Source: Dehalococcoidia bacterium (GTDB lineage: Bacteria > Chloroflexota > Dehalococcoidia > UBA2979). From it: a stretch of DNA of 38,425 bases. Positions within the stretch are counted from its first letter, which is position 1, and each line of letters starts with the position of its first letter. Positions 7,950 through 15,528 of the stretch are shown here, piece after piece. The notes beneath the pieces were generated by a model. That model had not been told where the DNA came from. It saw only the letters and a list, made by a program, of their open reading frames with translations, and made no database searches. The DNA lies in NCBI GenBank assembly GCA_009379925.1, contig WHSU01000031.1, forward strand, positions 1 through 38,425, written 5' to 3'. The position numbers and the translations under genes were made by a program.

Positions 7950-8936
7950 CTAGTCGAAGTTGGCGCTCAGGTAGTGGTCGGCCCGGATCGCGGCGGTGGC
8001 GCCGTCGCCGGCGGCTGAGACGAGCTGACGGGCCGCCTCGGCGCGCACGTCGCCAGCCACGAAGAGGCCCGGCACCGGCGTCTCCATCCACAGGTTCACC
8101 TCCGCGTGACCACCACGGTCCAGCGGGACCAGGCCTTCGAGCAGGCCGGTGTTCGGCGTCTGTCCGATAAAGATGAACAGCCCGGCGACGGGCAGCTCGC
8201 GGGTGGCGCCGCTGCGCACATCGCGCACCGTTAGCCACTCCACGCCACTCTCGCCGTAGACGGTCTCCACCACGGAGTCCCACAGGAACTCGATGTTTGG
8301 CGTGGCGAAGGCGCGCTCCTGGAGGATGCGCGAGGCACGCAGGGTGTCGCGCCGGTGGATTACGGTCACCTTCGAGGCGAAGCGGGCGGTGAACAGCGCC
8401 TCGTCGAGCGCCGCGTCGCCACCGCCGACCACCGCGACCTGCTGGCCGGTGAAGAAGGCGGCGTCGCAGGTGGCGCAGTAGGAGACGCCGCGTCCGACCA
8501 GCTCCGCCTCACCGGGGACGCCGAGCTTGTTCGCCTCCGCGCCCGCGGTCACGACGACCGACTTCGCCTCCACCGCGTGGCCTTGCTCCGTGTGGAGCAC
8601 GAAGAGGGGTGCGCGATGCTCGATGCGGGTGACGCGCTCGTAGCGGGTCTCCGTGCCGAACTGCTCCGCCTGCCGGTGCATCGCCAGCACCAGGTCGACG
8701 CCGTGGACGCTGTCCGGGTAGCCGGGGTAGTTCTCGATGCGTTCGGTCGTGGCCACCTGCCCGCCGAGCATGCCGCCCTCCCACAGCACGGTGCGCCGTC
8801 GCGCACGCGAGGCGTAGAGGGCGGCCGCCAGTCCGGCGGGACCGCCGCCGATGATGGCGACGTCCACCACTTCGCGCGCGCCTTCATCCGCCAGCGCGGC
8901 TGTCCGCCCTTGCGCTTCGTCATCGATTCGCGTCAT
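7950..8936 (-). CDS. trxB: Thioredoxin-disulfide reductase (NADPH type)
   Basis: 328 aa flavoprotein that reduces thioredoxin with NADPH. FAD fold VAIIGGGPAGLAAALYASRA at about residues 27-46; redox pair C154-A-T-C157 in YCATCDAAFF, in the NADPH domain as in the low-molecular-weight TrxR family; NADPH site VVGGGDAALDEAL and HRRDTLRAS; C-terminal FAD motif GLFVAGDVR. A short acidic extension (about 20 residues) precedes the FAD fold. ATG 8936 is preferred over ATG 8945 because AGGA lies eight bases before it. It is divergent from the FTR selenoprotein gene, 172 bases away, so both thioredoxin-reducing systems share one intergenic region. Confidence 0.93.
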   Translation of the reverse strand: MTRIDDEAQGRTAALADEGAREVVDVAIIGGGPAGLAAALYASRARRRTVLWEGGMLGGQVATTERIENYPGYPDSVHGVDLVLAMHRQAEQFGTETRYERVTRIEHRAPLFVLHTEQGHAVEAKSVVVTAGAEANKLGVPGEAELVGRGVSYCATCDAAFFTGQQVAVVGGGDAALDEALFTARFASKVTVIHRRDTLRASRILQERAFATPNIEFLWDSVVETVYGESGVEWLTVRDVRSGATRELPVAGLFIFIGQTPNTGLLEGLVPLDRGGHAEVNLWMETPVPGLFVAGDVRAEAARQLVSAAGDGATAAIRADHYLSANFD

Positions 8937-9054
8937 GCCCGCCATCCTGTCGTGTTATCGCCGCGCGTCCTCGACGCGGGGCCGCCTCGGGAGGTGGTCC
9001 CGGCGGCTTGCGCGCGGCATGGGAGAGTCGTGAGACTGTGCATGCGGGTATCGT

Positions 9055-9070
9055 CGCCACGACGGTGGCG
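9055..9070. other. Inverted repeat in the trxB-FTR intergenic region
   Basis: CGCCAC (9055-9060) and GTGGCG (9065-9070) are separated by GACG. It lies between the divergent trxB and FTR starts and could be an operator or just a GC-rich chance stem. No clear -10/-35 pair could be fixed for either gene here. Confidence 0.25.
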
Positions 9071-9108
9071 GACAGGCCTCGATGGCGCCCGCACCGATAG
9101 GAGCGGCC

Positions 9109-9642
9109 GTGGTCGACCAGCCGAGCGACGAAGACCGAGCGCAGGCTTCGCCCAGGAACGTCGAGCGCATGTGGAAGTTCGTCGAGAACTTCGCCGACAA
9201 GAGCGGCTCGTACCTGCACCCGCAGCGTGAGATCACTGAGTTCCTGGTGATCGGCCTCGCCAAGAACATCGACGAGGTCGGGAAGCCGCTGTGCCCCTGT
9301 ATGTTCTTCACCGACAAGCAGGAGGAGATCGAGAAGAAGTTCTGGATCTGTCCCTGCGAGGAAATGCAGCGGTGGAAATACTGCCACTGACTGCTCTTCT
9401 GCGACGAGGAAGGTCTTCCCGTCACCGAATACCTGCCAGAGGACCACGAAGGGCGCGAGGCGTACGGCGTCCGTAAGGACCCGCACCCGGAGAAGGGCCG
9501 CGCCCTTGGACGTCTCGAGGAGAAGCAGGGGCGCTCGCTCCACAAGGGGGGCCGCTCGGACACCCCCGACCCGCCGGCGGCCGACGCCGGCACGGACAGC
9601 GAGGTCAGCCCACCCGAGGGCGACGCCCCCGAGGACCCGTGA
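9109..9642 (+). CDS. Ferredoxin-thioredoxin reductase catalytic subunit, selenocysteine form (UGA at 9388)
   Basis: Read through the UGA, the product is 177 aa. Motifs are C62-P-C64, C81-P-C83 and C92-H-U94, with spacings 64-81, 83-92 and 92-94 identical to plant/cyanobacterial FTR (57-74, 76-85, 85-87). By homology C62, C81, C83 and C92 bind the 4Fe-4S cluster, and C64 with U94 form the redox pair that reduces thioredoxin from ferredoxin electrons. U94 replaces the family's last cysteine. The sequence after it (LLF, acidic) matches the family tail, and 83 more sense codons follow to TGA 9640-9642. A SECIS-like hairpin starts 12 bases after the UGA. GTG 9109 is chosen for AGGAG at 9099-9103. 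Residues after about 125 are a Pro/Asp/Glu-rich tail absent from usual FTRs. Stopping at the UGA would leave 93 aa without the second redox residue. Confidence 0.88.
9388..9390 (+). other. Recoded UGA codon (selenocysteine 94)
   Basis: In-frame TGA, preceded by TGC CAC (Cys-His) and followed by CTG CTC TTC (Leu-Leu-Phe). It takes the place of the second Cys of the family's Cys-His-Cys motif. TGC or TGT to TGA is the expected Cys/Sec exchange. Confidence 0.85.
9403..9423 (+). promoter_or_regulatory. Bacterial SECIS-like hairpin
   Basis: GACG (9403-9406), a bulged A (9407), GGAA (9408-9411), loop GGTC (9412-9415), TTCC (9416-9419) and CGTC (9420-9423) form an 8-bp stem with one 5' bulge. The E. 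coli fdhF SECIS top is built the same way: GGU, bulged U, GCA, loop GGUC, UGC, ACC. The loop begins 21 bases after the UGA (18 in fdhF) and starts with G, as SelB-binding loops do. It lies within the coding sequence, as in other bacteria. Confidence 0.82.
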
Positions 9643-9742
9643 CGCCTCGGGCCGCGATGCGCACATGAGAGAGCGGGCCTCATGAGGAGAGACGGAGGCT
9701 GCGCTCGGCAGCCCCCGCGTCGTCCGTGCCTCGTCGTGCGGG

Positions 9743-10069
9743 CTAGGCCAGGACTTCGTCCAGGCGCTTGGACAGGTCGCTCTTGGGGCGGAAGCCCACG
9801 ATCTGTCCCACCGGCTCGCCGCCCTTGAAGATGAGCAGCGTGGGGATCGAGCGGATCCCGTACTTGCCGGCGACCTGGGGGTTCTCGTCGGTGTTCAGCT
9901 TCATGAACTTCACGCGGCCGTCGTAGTCGTCCGACAGCTCCTCGACGACGGGCGCGACCATGCGGCAGGGGCCACACCACGGTGCCCAGAAATCCACCAG
10001 CACCGGCAGGTCGTCCTTGAGGACGTCCTGCTCAAAGGTCGAGTCGCTCGTGTCGGTGGGATGCGCCAT
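9743..10069 (-). CDS. trxA: Thioredoxin
   Basis: 108 aa, single thioredoxin domain. Active site W31-C32-G-P-C35 ([14 protein letters not shown]), then [20 protein letters not shown], cis-proline loop [12 protein letters not shown] and the final helix [10 protein letters not shown]. It is the general protein disulfide reductant and the likely substrate of both the TrxB and the FTR encoded next to it. ATG 10069 follows AAAGGA by about ten bases. The 5' leader is about 150 bases if the promoter at 10258-10230 is used. That promoter has a CsoR-type palindrome in its spacer, so transcription is probably repressed by the divergent CsoR. Confidence 0.95.
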   Translation of the reverse strand: MAHPTDTSDSTFEQDVLKDDLPVLVDFWAPWCGPCRMVAPVVEELSDDYDGRVKFMKLNTDENPQVAGKYGIRSIPTLLIFKGGEPVGQIVGFRPKSDLSKRLDEVLA

Positions 10070-10202
10070 AGGGGCGGTTCCTTTCGCTTCGATCGCCGGC
10101 CCTGGCCAGCAGTGTCTCGGGGTCGCCACTCCGGACGCCAGCGCGGGGGGCCCGCGCCCGGAATGCACGATGGCGGACGGCGCCCGTGCCCGAAGGCCCG
10201 CC

Positions 10203-10231
10203 TTGACGCCTGCCGCCTCTATGGATAGCAT
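10203..10231 (+). promoter_or_regulatory. Promoter of csoR
   Basis: TTGACG (10203-10208), 17-base spacer, TAGCAT (10226-10231). The predicted start, about 10238, falls inside the CsoR palindrome, which would give autorepression. A leader of about 70 bases precedes ATG 10307. Confidence 0.5.
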
Positions 10232-10258
10232 CGTATATACCCCGGTGGGGTATGTCAA
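10230..10258 (-). promoter_or_regulatory. Promoter of trxA
   Basis: On the minus strand a consensus -35 TTGACA (10258-10253), exactly 17 bases, and -10 TACGAT (10235-10230). The spacer is almost entirely the CsoR-type palindrome. Confidence 0.72.
10237..10253. promoter_or_regulatory. CsoR-family operator
   Basis: Perfect inverted repeat ATACCCC-GGT-GGGGTAT. This has the form of the known CsoR/RcnR-family sites (TACCC...GGGTA with G/C tracts). It lies between -35 and -10 of trxA and over the start point of csoR, so one repressor tetramer could block both. CstR (persulfide-sensing) sites look alike, so the inducer is not fixed by the site. Confidence 0.72.
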
Positions 10259-10306
10259 GACCTGACATCGCGCTCCACCCGCAACCCCGGGGCCACGAGG
10301 CGGACC

Positions 10307-10753
10307 ATGGACGACCCAAGGCGTATCACAGAGCCGGGCACGACTGAGCCGGCAGCCGGATCGACCACCGAGACGACCCTGGAGGTCGCCGGCGAGGCCA
10401 TCGTCGAGGGGGTGACGGCGCGCGACGGCGCCTCCCAGGAGCAGCTGCGCGCCCGCCTGCGCCGCATCGAGGGCCAGGTGCGGGGGATCACCCGCATGCT
10501 GGAGGCGGACCGTAGCTGCGAGGACGTGGTGACGCAGCTGATGGCGGTGCGTTCCAGCCTGGACACCGTGGGCGCCCTGCTGCTGGACGCGCACCTCTGC
10601 AACTGTGTGGAGGGCCGCGACGCCAACGAGCAGGTGACCGCCCTGCGCGACGCAATGCGCCTGTGGTGGCGCTTCGCCCCCTCGGCCGGCGCGATGGGCG
10701 CCGCGGCGGACGAGCTGGGGGCGGCCTCGCCCCTCCCGGAGGCCGGAGACTAG
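10307..10753 (+). CDS. csoR: CsoR-family metal-sensing repressor
   Basis: 148 aa. The core (about residues 44-130) is the all-helical DUF156/CsoR fold: [20 protein letters not shown], then [19 protein letters not shown], then [12 protein letters not shown]71, H96 and C100 keep the Cys-x24-His-x3-Cys spacing of the Cu(I) site of M. tuberculosis CsoR (C36, H61, C65); C98 is an extra cysteine. The first 43 residues are a disordered Thr/Glu-rich extension, and the C-terminus is Ala/Gly-rich. Metal binding would release DNA. The gene is divergent from trxA across a shared operator and its stop overlaps the convergent helicase stop by four bases. A persulfide-sensing role cannot be excluded. Confidence 0.88.
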   Translation: MDDPRRITEPGTTEPAAGSTTETTLEVAGEAIVEGVTARDGASQEQLRARLRRIEGQVRGITRMLEADRSCEDVVTQLMAVRSSLDTVGALLLDAHLCNCVEGRDANEQVTALRDAMRLWWRFAPSAGAMGAAADELGAASPLPEAGD

Positions 10754-12342
10754 CGCCGCCGCCCGTCCGCCCGCTCGCGGGGCCGCGCCGGCGTGACGTG
10801 TACCTCGTTGCCTCGCAGCACCAGGGCCGCCGCGCGGTCCAGCACCTTGCGGGCGGCGGTCGGCTGTACGTCCACGAACGCAAAGTCGTCGTAGAGATCG
10901 ATCGTCCCGATGGTGGCGCCGGCGATGTCCGCCTCGGCGGTGAACGAGCCGACGATGTCCTGCGGGCGCACGCCCTGCCGCCGCCCGGCGTCGAGATAGA
11001 GCCGGGTCATCCCGGCTTCCGTCGGGCCGTCCGCCTCCACCGCCTCGTCGCGCCGGACCGTGGAGGCGTCGAAGGCGAGGTGGATGGCGGCGGCAGCGAT
11101 CTCCAGGGCGTCGTGCTCCTGTGCCATCTCTTCGACGAGCAGCGCGTAGGGTTCGCCCACGCCCTCGTCGATCGCGGCGCGTAGCGCCTCGAGGAAGTGT
11201 TGCCGGCGCCGTGCGGCGATATCGGCTGGCGTCGGCATGCGCAGCGGCTTCAGCTTGCGGCGGATCTGCTTCTCGATGGCTCTCAGTTGCCGCGTCTCCC
11301 GAGGCGTGACGAGCGTGATCGCCTCGCCCTTGCGGCCCATGCGTCCGGTCCGGCCCACGCGGTGGACGTAGGCGTCGCTGTCGTCCGGGATGTCGTAGTT
11401 GATGACGTGCGTCACCTCCGGAATGTCGAGGCCGCGGGCGGCCACGTCCGTCGCCACCAGCAACTCGGAGCGGCCGTCGCGGAACGCCTTCAACAACCGC
11501 TCGCGTTGACGCTGGTTGATGTCGCCGTGGATGGCACTGACCGTGTAGCCGCGTCCCTGCAGCGTCTCCGCCAGTTCGTCCACCTCGCGCTTGGTGCGGC
11601 AGAAGATGATCGCCGACTGCGGCGACTCCAGGTCGAGGATGCGCGTGACCGCCTCCACCTTCGCGCGCTGCGGCACCTCCAGGTAGAACTGCCGCGTCTG
11701 CGGCGCCGTGCGCGTCTCCGCGGCGATCGAGACGCGCGCCGGGTCGCGCTGGTAGCGCCGGGCCAGCGCCTCGATGCGTCGCGGCACGGTGGCGGAGAAG
11801 AGCGCGATCTGCCGCTCCTCCGGCACCTGGTCCAGGATGAACTCGATGTCCTCGACGAAGCCCATGTCGAGCATTTCGTCGGCCTCATCGAGGACAACCG
11901 TGCGCACGTGCTGGAGGTCCAGCGTGCCTCGGCGGATGTGGTCCATGATGCGCCCCGGCGTTCCGACGACGACCTGCGCGCCCGCGCGCAGCCCTCGCAG
12001 CTGGTGGTCGTAGGCCTGCCCGCCGTAGACGGGCAGCACCGCGATGCCACGCGTGCGCCCGAGGACGTGCACCTGGTCGCTGTCCTGCACCGCCAGCTCG
12101 CGCGTGGGCGCCAGTACCAGCGCCTGGACCGCGCGGCGCTTGACGTCCACCCGCTCGACGATCGGTAGCGCGAAGGCGGCCGTCTTGCCGGTGCCCGTCT
12201 GCGCCTCGGCCAGCACGTCCCTGCCCTCGAGCAGCAGCGGGATCGTCTCCGCCTGGATCGGCGTCGGTTCCTCGTAGCCCAGCGCGTCGACGGCCTGCAG
12301 GGCCTCCTTGCTCAGGCCCAGATCCTTGAATGACGGCGACAT
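10750..12342 (-). CDS. deaD: DEAD-box ATP-dependent RNA helicase with DbpA-type RNA-binding domain
   Basis: 530 aa. Q motif [19 protein letters not shown]...TPIQ at 5-30, Walker A AQTGTGKT at 47-54, [44 protein letters not shown] and [10 protein letters not shown] in the usual order. The C-terminus (about 450-520, [20 protein letters not shown] ... [15 protein letters not shown]) is a DbpA-like RRM, as in DeaD/CsdA. Such helicases unwind rRNA and mRNA structures in ribosome assembly and cold growth. ATG 12342 is chosen for AGGAG six bases upstream rather than ATG 12396. Shorter than E. coli DeaD (629), mostly in the C-terminal tail. Confidence 0.93.
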   Translation of the reverse strand: MSPSFKDLGLSKEALQAVDALGYEEPTPIQAETIPLLLEGRDVLAEAQTGTGKTAAFALPIVERVDVKRRAVQALVLAPTRELAVQDSDQVHVLGRTRGIAVLPVYGGQAYDHQLRGLRAGAQVVVGTPGRIMDHIRRGTLDLQHVRTVVLDEADEMLDMGFVEDIEFILDQVPEERQIALFSATVPRRIEALARRYQRDPARVSIAAETRTAPQTRQFYLEVPQRAKVEAVTRILDLESPQSAIIFCRTKREVDELAETLQGRGYTVSAIHGDINQRQRERLLKAFRDGRSELLVATDVAARGLDIPEVTHVINYDIPDDSDAYVHRVGRTGRMGRKGEAITLVTPRETRQLRAIEKQIRRKLKPLRMPTPADIAARRRQHFLEALRAAIDEGVGEPYALLVEEMAQEHDALEIAAAAIHLAFDASTVRRDEAVEADGPTEAGMTRLYLDAGRRQGVRPQDIVGSFTAEADIAGATIGTIDLYDDFAFVDVQPTAARKVLDRAAALVLRGNEVHVTPARPRERADGRRR

Positions 12343-12435
12343 GGCGTGCTCCTGCCCGCGCGGGACTGGTCGACCCTGATTATCCCGTGAAGGCAACCGC
12401 GCCTCGGTGGCGTCGAAGGTGCGTCGGGCGCCTCG

Positions 12436-13425
12436 CTACGCCTCGACGGAGGCGCGCACTGCGCCGAGCATCCCCTGCTCCACGGCGCTGGAGGCCGTGC
12501 GCAGCGCGTTCGCCACCGCCTCGGCGTCACTGCGGCCGTGGCCGATGAAGACGCCGCCGTCCACACCCAGCAGCGGCACCGCGCCGTAGCGCCGGTAGTC
12601 GAAGCGCGAGCGCATGCCGGCCAGCGAGGGCAACAGCAGCGCGCCACCCAGCTTCGCGCGGAGCGACCCGGTGGCCACCGCGCGGAGTTGCTCGAACATC
12701 ATCGCAATCGTGCCCTCGAGCGTCTTCAGGACGACGTTGCCGGTGAAGCCGTCCGTCACGATCACCTGGCACTCGCCTCGCACCACGTCGCGGCCCTCGA
12801 CGTTGCCGGCGAAGACGATGCCGGGGTCGGCGCTCAGCCGCTCGTGCGTCTCCTGCACCAGTGTCGAGCCCTTCGAGGACTCTTCGCCGATGGACAGCAG
12901 GCCCAGGCGCGGCTCCGGGATGCCGTGCACCGTGCGCATGAAGGCGCTGCCCATCTGCGCGAACTGGTGCAGGTGGGACGCCCGCGCCTCGGCGTTCGCG
13001 CCCACGTCGAGGACGAGCGTGGGGCCCGAGGGCGTGGGCAACACCGCCCCCAGCGCCGGGCGCTCGACGCCGGGCAGCCGGCCGAGCACCACAAGCGCCG
13101 TCGCCATCGCTGCCCCGGTGTTGCCCAGAGACACCAGCGCCTGCGCCTCGCCGCGCTTCACCATCTCCATGCCCACGTAGACCGATGACTCACGGCGCCG
13201 CCGCACCTCCAGCGCCACGCGGTCGCTCTGCTCCAGGCTGTCCGGCGCGTGCACGATGCGCACGCGCGAGGGCGACCCGCCGAGGCGGTTCAGCTCCGCG
13301 CCCAGCACCTCGGCGTCGCCGACCAGCGCCACCTCGACGCCGGCCGCGGCCGCCTGGACGGCGCCGGCCACCGTCGACTGGGGCGCGAAGTCGCCGCCCA
13401 TCGCATCGAGCGCCAGGACGGTCAC
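12436..13425 (-). CDS. plsX: Phosphate acyltransferase PlsX
   Basis: 329 aa. It makes acyl-phosphate from acyl-ACP for phosphatidic acid synthesis at the membrane. Family marks are the start VLALDAMGGDFAP, SLGNTGAAMATALVVLGRLP, LVLDVGANAEA, GLLSIGEESSKGS, GNVEGRDV, VTDGFTGNVVLKTLEG and GVDGGVFIGHGRS near the end. The GTG start at 13425 overlaps the stop of the upstream methyltransferase gene (GTGA), so the two are translationally coupled. The usual partners (fabH, fabD, rpmF) are not next to it. Confidence 0.95.
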   Translation of the reverse strand: MTVLALDAMGGDFAPQSTVAGAVQAAAAGVEVALVGDAEVLGAELNRLGGSPSRVRIVHAPDSLEQSDRVALEVRRRRESSVYVGMEMVKRGEAQALVSLGNTGAAMATALVVLGRLPGVERPALGAVLPTPSGPTLVLDVGANAEARASHLHQFAQMGSAFMRTVHGIPEPRLGLLSIGEESSKGSTLVQETHERLSADPGIVFAGNVEGRDVVRGECQVIVTDGFTGNVVLKTLEGTIAMMFEQLRAVATGSLRAKLGGALLLPSLAGMRSRFDYRRYGAVPLLGVDGGVFIGHGRSDAEAVANALRTASSAVEQGMLGAVRASVEA

Positions 13426-14225
13426 TCGGCCTCCTCGTGCGCGTCGCGATCGCCGTCCGTGTGCTCGAACGTCACGATCAGCCGCGCCGAGCCGTCATCG
13501 TACGGCTCCAGGTCGTAGCCGCCGAAGAGCCCCGTCACCTCGAGGCCCGCGAGCCTGCCGGCCAGCTCCAGCTCGGCGGCCGTGAACGTGCGCAGCATGA
13601 ACTGCTGCGTGGCGCGCCGCAGCGGCCCCTCGCGCGGCTGCACATCGAAATGCCACGTCACCTCGCGCAGGCCGTCGGCCGGCAATGGCTCCACGGCGAC
13701 CAGCTTCGTCACCCGCGCGTCGCCCTCCGGCCACCACCGCGACCAGTGTTGCACCAGCGGCTGCGGCCCCGCCGTGAAGTCCTCGGCAGCCGTCGCCTCC
13801 ACGTCGACCACCACCACGCCCCCGGCATCGAGGTGCGCCGCGATCACCTCGAAGGCCGCGACCACGTCGTCGACGGTCTCCAGGTGCTGTAGCCCGCCCA
13901 GCGGCACGATCACGGCGTCGAACCGCTCGCCGATGTCGAGCGAGCGCATGTCGTCCTCGAGCCAGCGAATGCCCGGGGCGCGTGCCCGCGCCACCTCGAG
14001 CATCGCCGGGCTGAGGTCCACCCCTGTCACCTCGAGGCCGTCGGCGGCGAGCACGGCGGCCACGCGGCCGGTCCCGCACCCCAACTCCAGCACGCGCGGC
14101 CCGGCCGCCTCGCCCAGACGGCGGTACATCTCGATGTCGTCCTCGTACCCCTCGAGGTCGAGGTCGTAGAAGGGCGCAACAGCGGCAAAGGGGTCAGACG
14201 GGGCGTCGGGGGGCGAATCGGCCAC
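13422..14225 (-). CDS. Class I SAM-dependent methyltransferase
   Basis: 267 aa from GTG 14225. FAAVAPFYDLDLEGYEDDIE is the usual N-terminal helix. VLELGCGTGRVAAVLA is motif I for SAM, VTGVDLSPAMLEVARARAP is motif II, DDMRSLDIGERFDAVIVPLG is motif III/IV. The C-terminal half has the beta-rich cap seen in small-molecule methyltransferases (TWHFDVQ, FMLRTFTAAEL, VTGLFGGYDLEPYD). The substrate is unknown. GTG 14225 is chosen over ATG 14348 because homology starts just after it and a promoter (TTGACC, 18 bases, TAGCAT) ends five bases before it, implying a leaderless mRNA. Confidence 0.85.
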   Translation of the reverse strand: MADSPPDAPSDPFAAVAPFYDLDLEGYEDDIEMYRRLGEAAGPRVLELGCGTGRVAAVLAADGLEVTGVDLSPAMLEVARARAPGIRWLEDDMRSLDIGERFDAVIVPLGGLQHLETVDDVVAAFEVIAAHLDAGGVVVVDVEATAAEDFTAGPQPLVQHWSRWWPEGDARVTKLVAVEPLPADGLREVTWHFDVQPREGPLRRATQQFMLRTFTAAELELAGRLAGLEVTGLFGGYDLEPYDDGSARLIVTFEHTDGDRDAHEEAE

Positions 14226-14230
14226 ACGCG

Positions 14231-14260
14231 ATGCTAGGCGCGCGCCTCGTAAGTGGTCAA
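14231..14260 (-). promoter_or_regulatory. Leaderless promoter of the methyltransferase-plsX operon
   Basis: TTGACC (14260-14255), 18-base spacer, TAGCAT (14236-14231) on the minus strand. Only five bases separate the -10 box from GTG 14225, so the mRNA should begin at or next to the start codon. Confidence 0.6.
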
Positions 14261-14298
14261 CGCGGGCGGCCGCTCCGATAGCCAACGCTGACTGGGGA

Positions 14299-14388
14299 GT
14301 GGGCGTGATTCGGAAGCGCATTTCTTTCGAGCAGCAGGGCGACGTCATCCTGTTGCTACGTGAGCCGCGCGATACGGAGTTCGACTAG
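14299..14388 (+). other. Possible small reading frame or gene remnant
   Basis: GTG 14299 follows GGGGAG closely and opens a 29-residue frame with IRKRISFEQQGDVILLL and REPRDTEFD before TAG 14386-14388. The amphipathic look suggests a real peptide or a remnant, but there is no recognisable family. It may be chance. Confidence 0.2.
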
Positions 14389-14472
14389 GCTGCGTACAGC
14401 TTGAAACCCTTGATTGAGCACGTGCGCGGTCCGATCACGAGGCCCATGCCTAACGAAGGCAGCTAGCGAAGC

Positions 14473-15489
14473 ATGACAACCGGACGCTGGTTGAACGGAG
14501 ATGTTCGGTGGGGCGCGCTAGCCGCAGGCACGCTCGCTACCTCCGTTATCCTAGCGTTTGGCTGCACCACGGAAGCGGACGACTCAAGTGCAGGGCTGCC
14601 CGATGCGACCACGACCAACCTCATCGGAGCGCCTACGGCGGCGGCAACTCCAGGGCGCGGCGTCACCTACATCCCTTGGGACGAAGCCCTCGAAAGATTG
14701 CCCGAGCATCAGGCGGACATCGCTGCCGGTGCAGCTTCAAGTGTTCCGGAGACGATTCCAGAGTACGCAGTCGCTCTTGCGCACTTCTGGGTGCCGAACA
14801 GCGATGACACGCTGTACCGACAGTCCGGAGATCGAGTCACCGCGGAGTTTTTCGTTGCGAACACCTCCTCGCGTCCGAATCCCAACGTGCAGGTACTGTG
14901 TCTGGGCGACCTCGACCTCATCGACTGCTCACCGGACCACGCCTCGTGGAACCTCGATGTTCCGGGTATGACTGCGGCATTCCTCCAGGTAAACATCGAC
15001 TCATCTTCATACTCCCGGTTCGAGCTCCTGCTCCTCCCGAGCGCACCGGCAGGGTATCCGTTGCCGTGGTCCACCAAGTTCGCGTTGGAAGTCGGCGCAG
15101 GTGCGCCTGCCGAGCGCCCCACCGCGGCGCTTCCGGCGCACGAACGTGTGTGGCCGTGGGAAGGCTGCGGGTTTATCCGCATCCTCATCGAGCCACCACC
15201 GACCGACCGTCACCGCCTACCTGTCAACGTTGATGCGGACAGCCCGCTCTACGCGCTGATCGAGAGTTGCCGCCCTGACATCGAAGTGGATCTCGTTGCG
15301 ATCGCCGATCGCGAACGAGTCATTGAACTCCCCGGATTGCCATCGCGCGTACGTCTCGATGGTGAGACCGGCGTCCTTGAGTTCGAGCCGAGTCATGACA
15401 TCGACGAACTTCAAATCCTGGGGCTTGTCGTCGGGCCGGTGGACCGTGAGCGGCAGGGCTGGTTCTCCGACATGGCCACGTTCGAGTAG
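14473..15489 (+). CDS. Predicted lipoprotein of unknown function
   Basis: 338 aa, not recognised. Residues 13-31 are a hydrophobic export segment ending ILAFGC, close to a lipobox, so C31 is a probable lipid-modified cysteine. A Ser/Thr/Ala-rich linker follows to about residue 60. The body is rich in beta strands with GDRVTAEFFVANTSSRPNPN, resembling an immunoglobulin-like surface domain. Three later cysteine pairs (VLCLGDLDLIDC, EGCGFIR, ESCRPD) suggest disulfides. Base composition is clearly less GC-rich than in its neighbours, and codons ending in A/T are more frequent, which hints at recent arrival. There is no strong ribosome site before ATG 14473. Confidence 0.6.
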   Translation: MTTGRWLNGDVRWGALAAGTLATSVILAFGCTTEADDSSAGLPDATTTNLIGAPTAAATPGRGVTYIPWDEALERLPEHQADIAAGAASSVPETIPEYAVALAHFWVPNSDDTLYRQSGDRVTAEFFVANTSSRPNPNVQVLCLGDLDLIDCSPDHASWNLDVPGMTAAFLQVNIDSSSYSRFELLLLPSAPAGYPLPWSTKFALEVGAGAPAERPTAALPAHERVWPWEGCGFIRILIEPPPTDRHRLPVNVDADSPLYALIESCRPDIEVDLVAIADRERVIELPGLPSRVRLDGETGVLEFEPSHDIDELQILGLVVGPVDRERQGWFSDMATFE

Positions 15490-15493
15490 TCCC

Positions 15494-15522
15494 TTGACGG
15501 CTTCCGCGCCCTTCGCGAGCAT
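15494..15522 (+). promoter_or_regulatory. Possible leaderless promoter of apt
   Basis: TTGACG (15494-15499), 17-base spacer, weak -10 GAGCAT (15517-15522), then six bases to ATG 15529. No Shine-Dalgarno sequence is present. Confidence 0.4.
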
Positions 15523-15528
15523 CGGCGC

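Noticed and set aside
14226..14348. N-terminal 41-residue extension of the methyltransferase from ATG 14348
   Set aside because: The added residues show no family match and the promoter for GTG 14225 lies within them.
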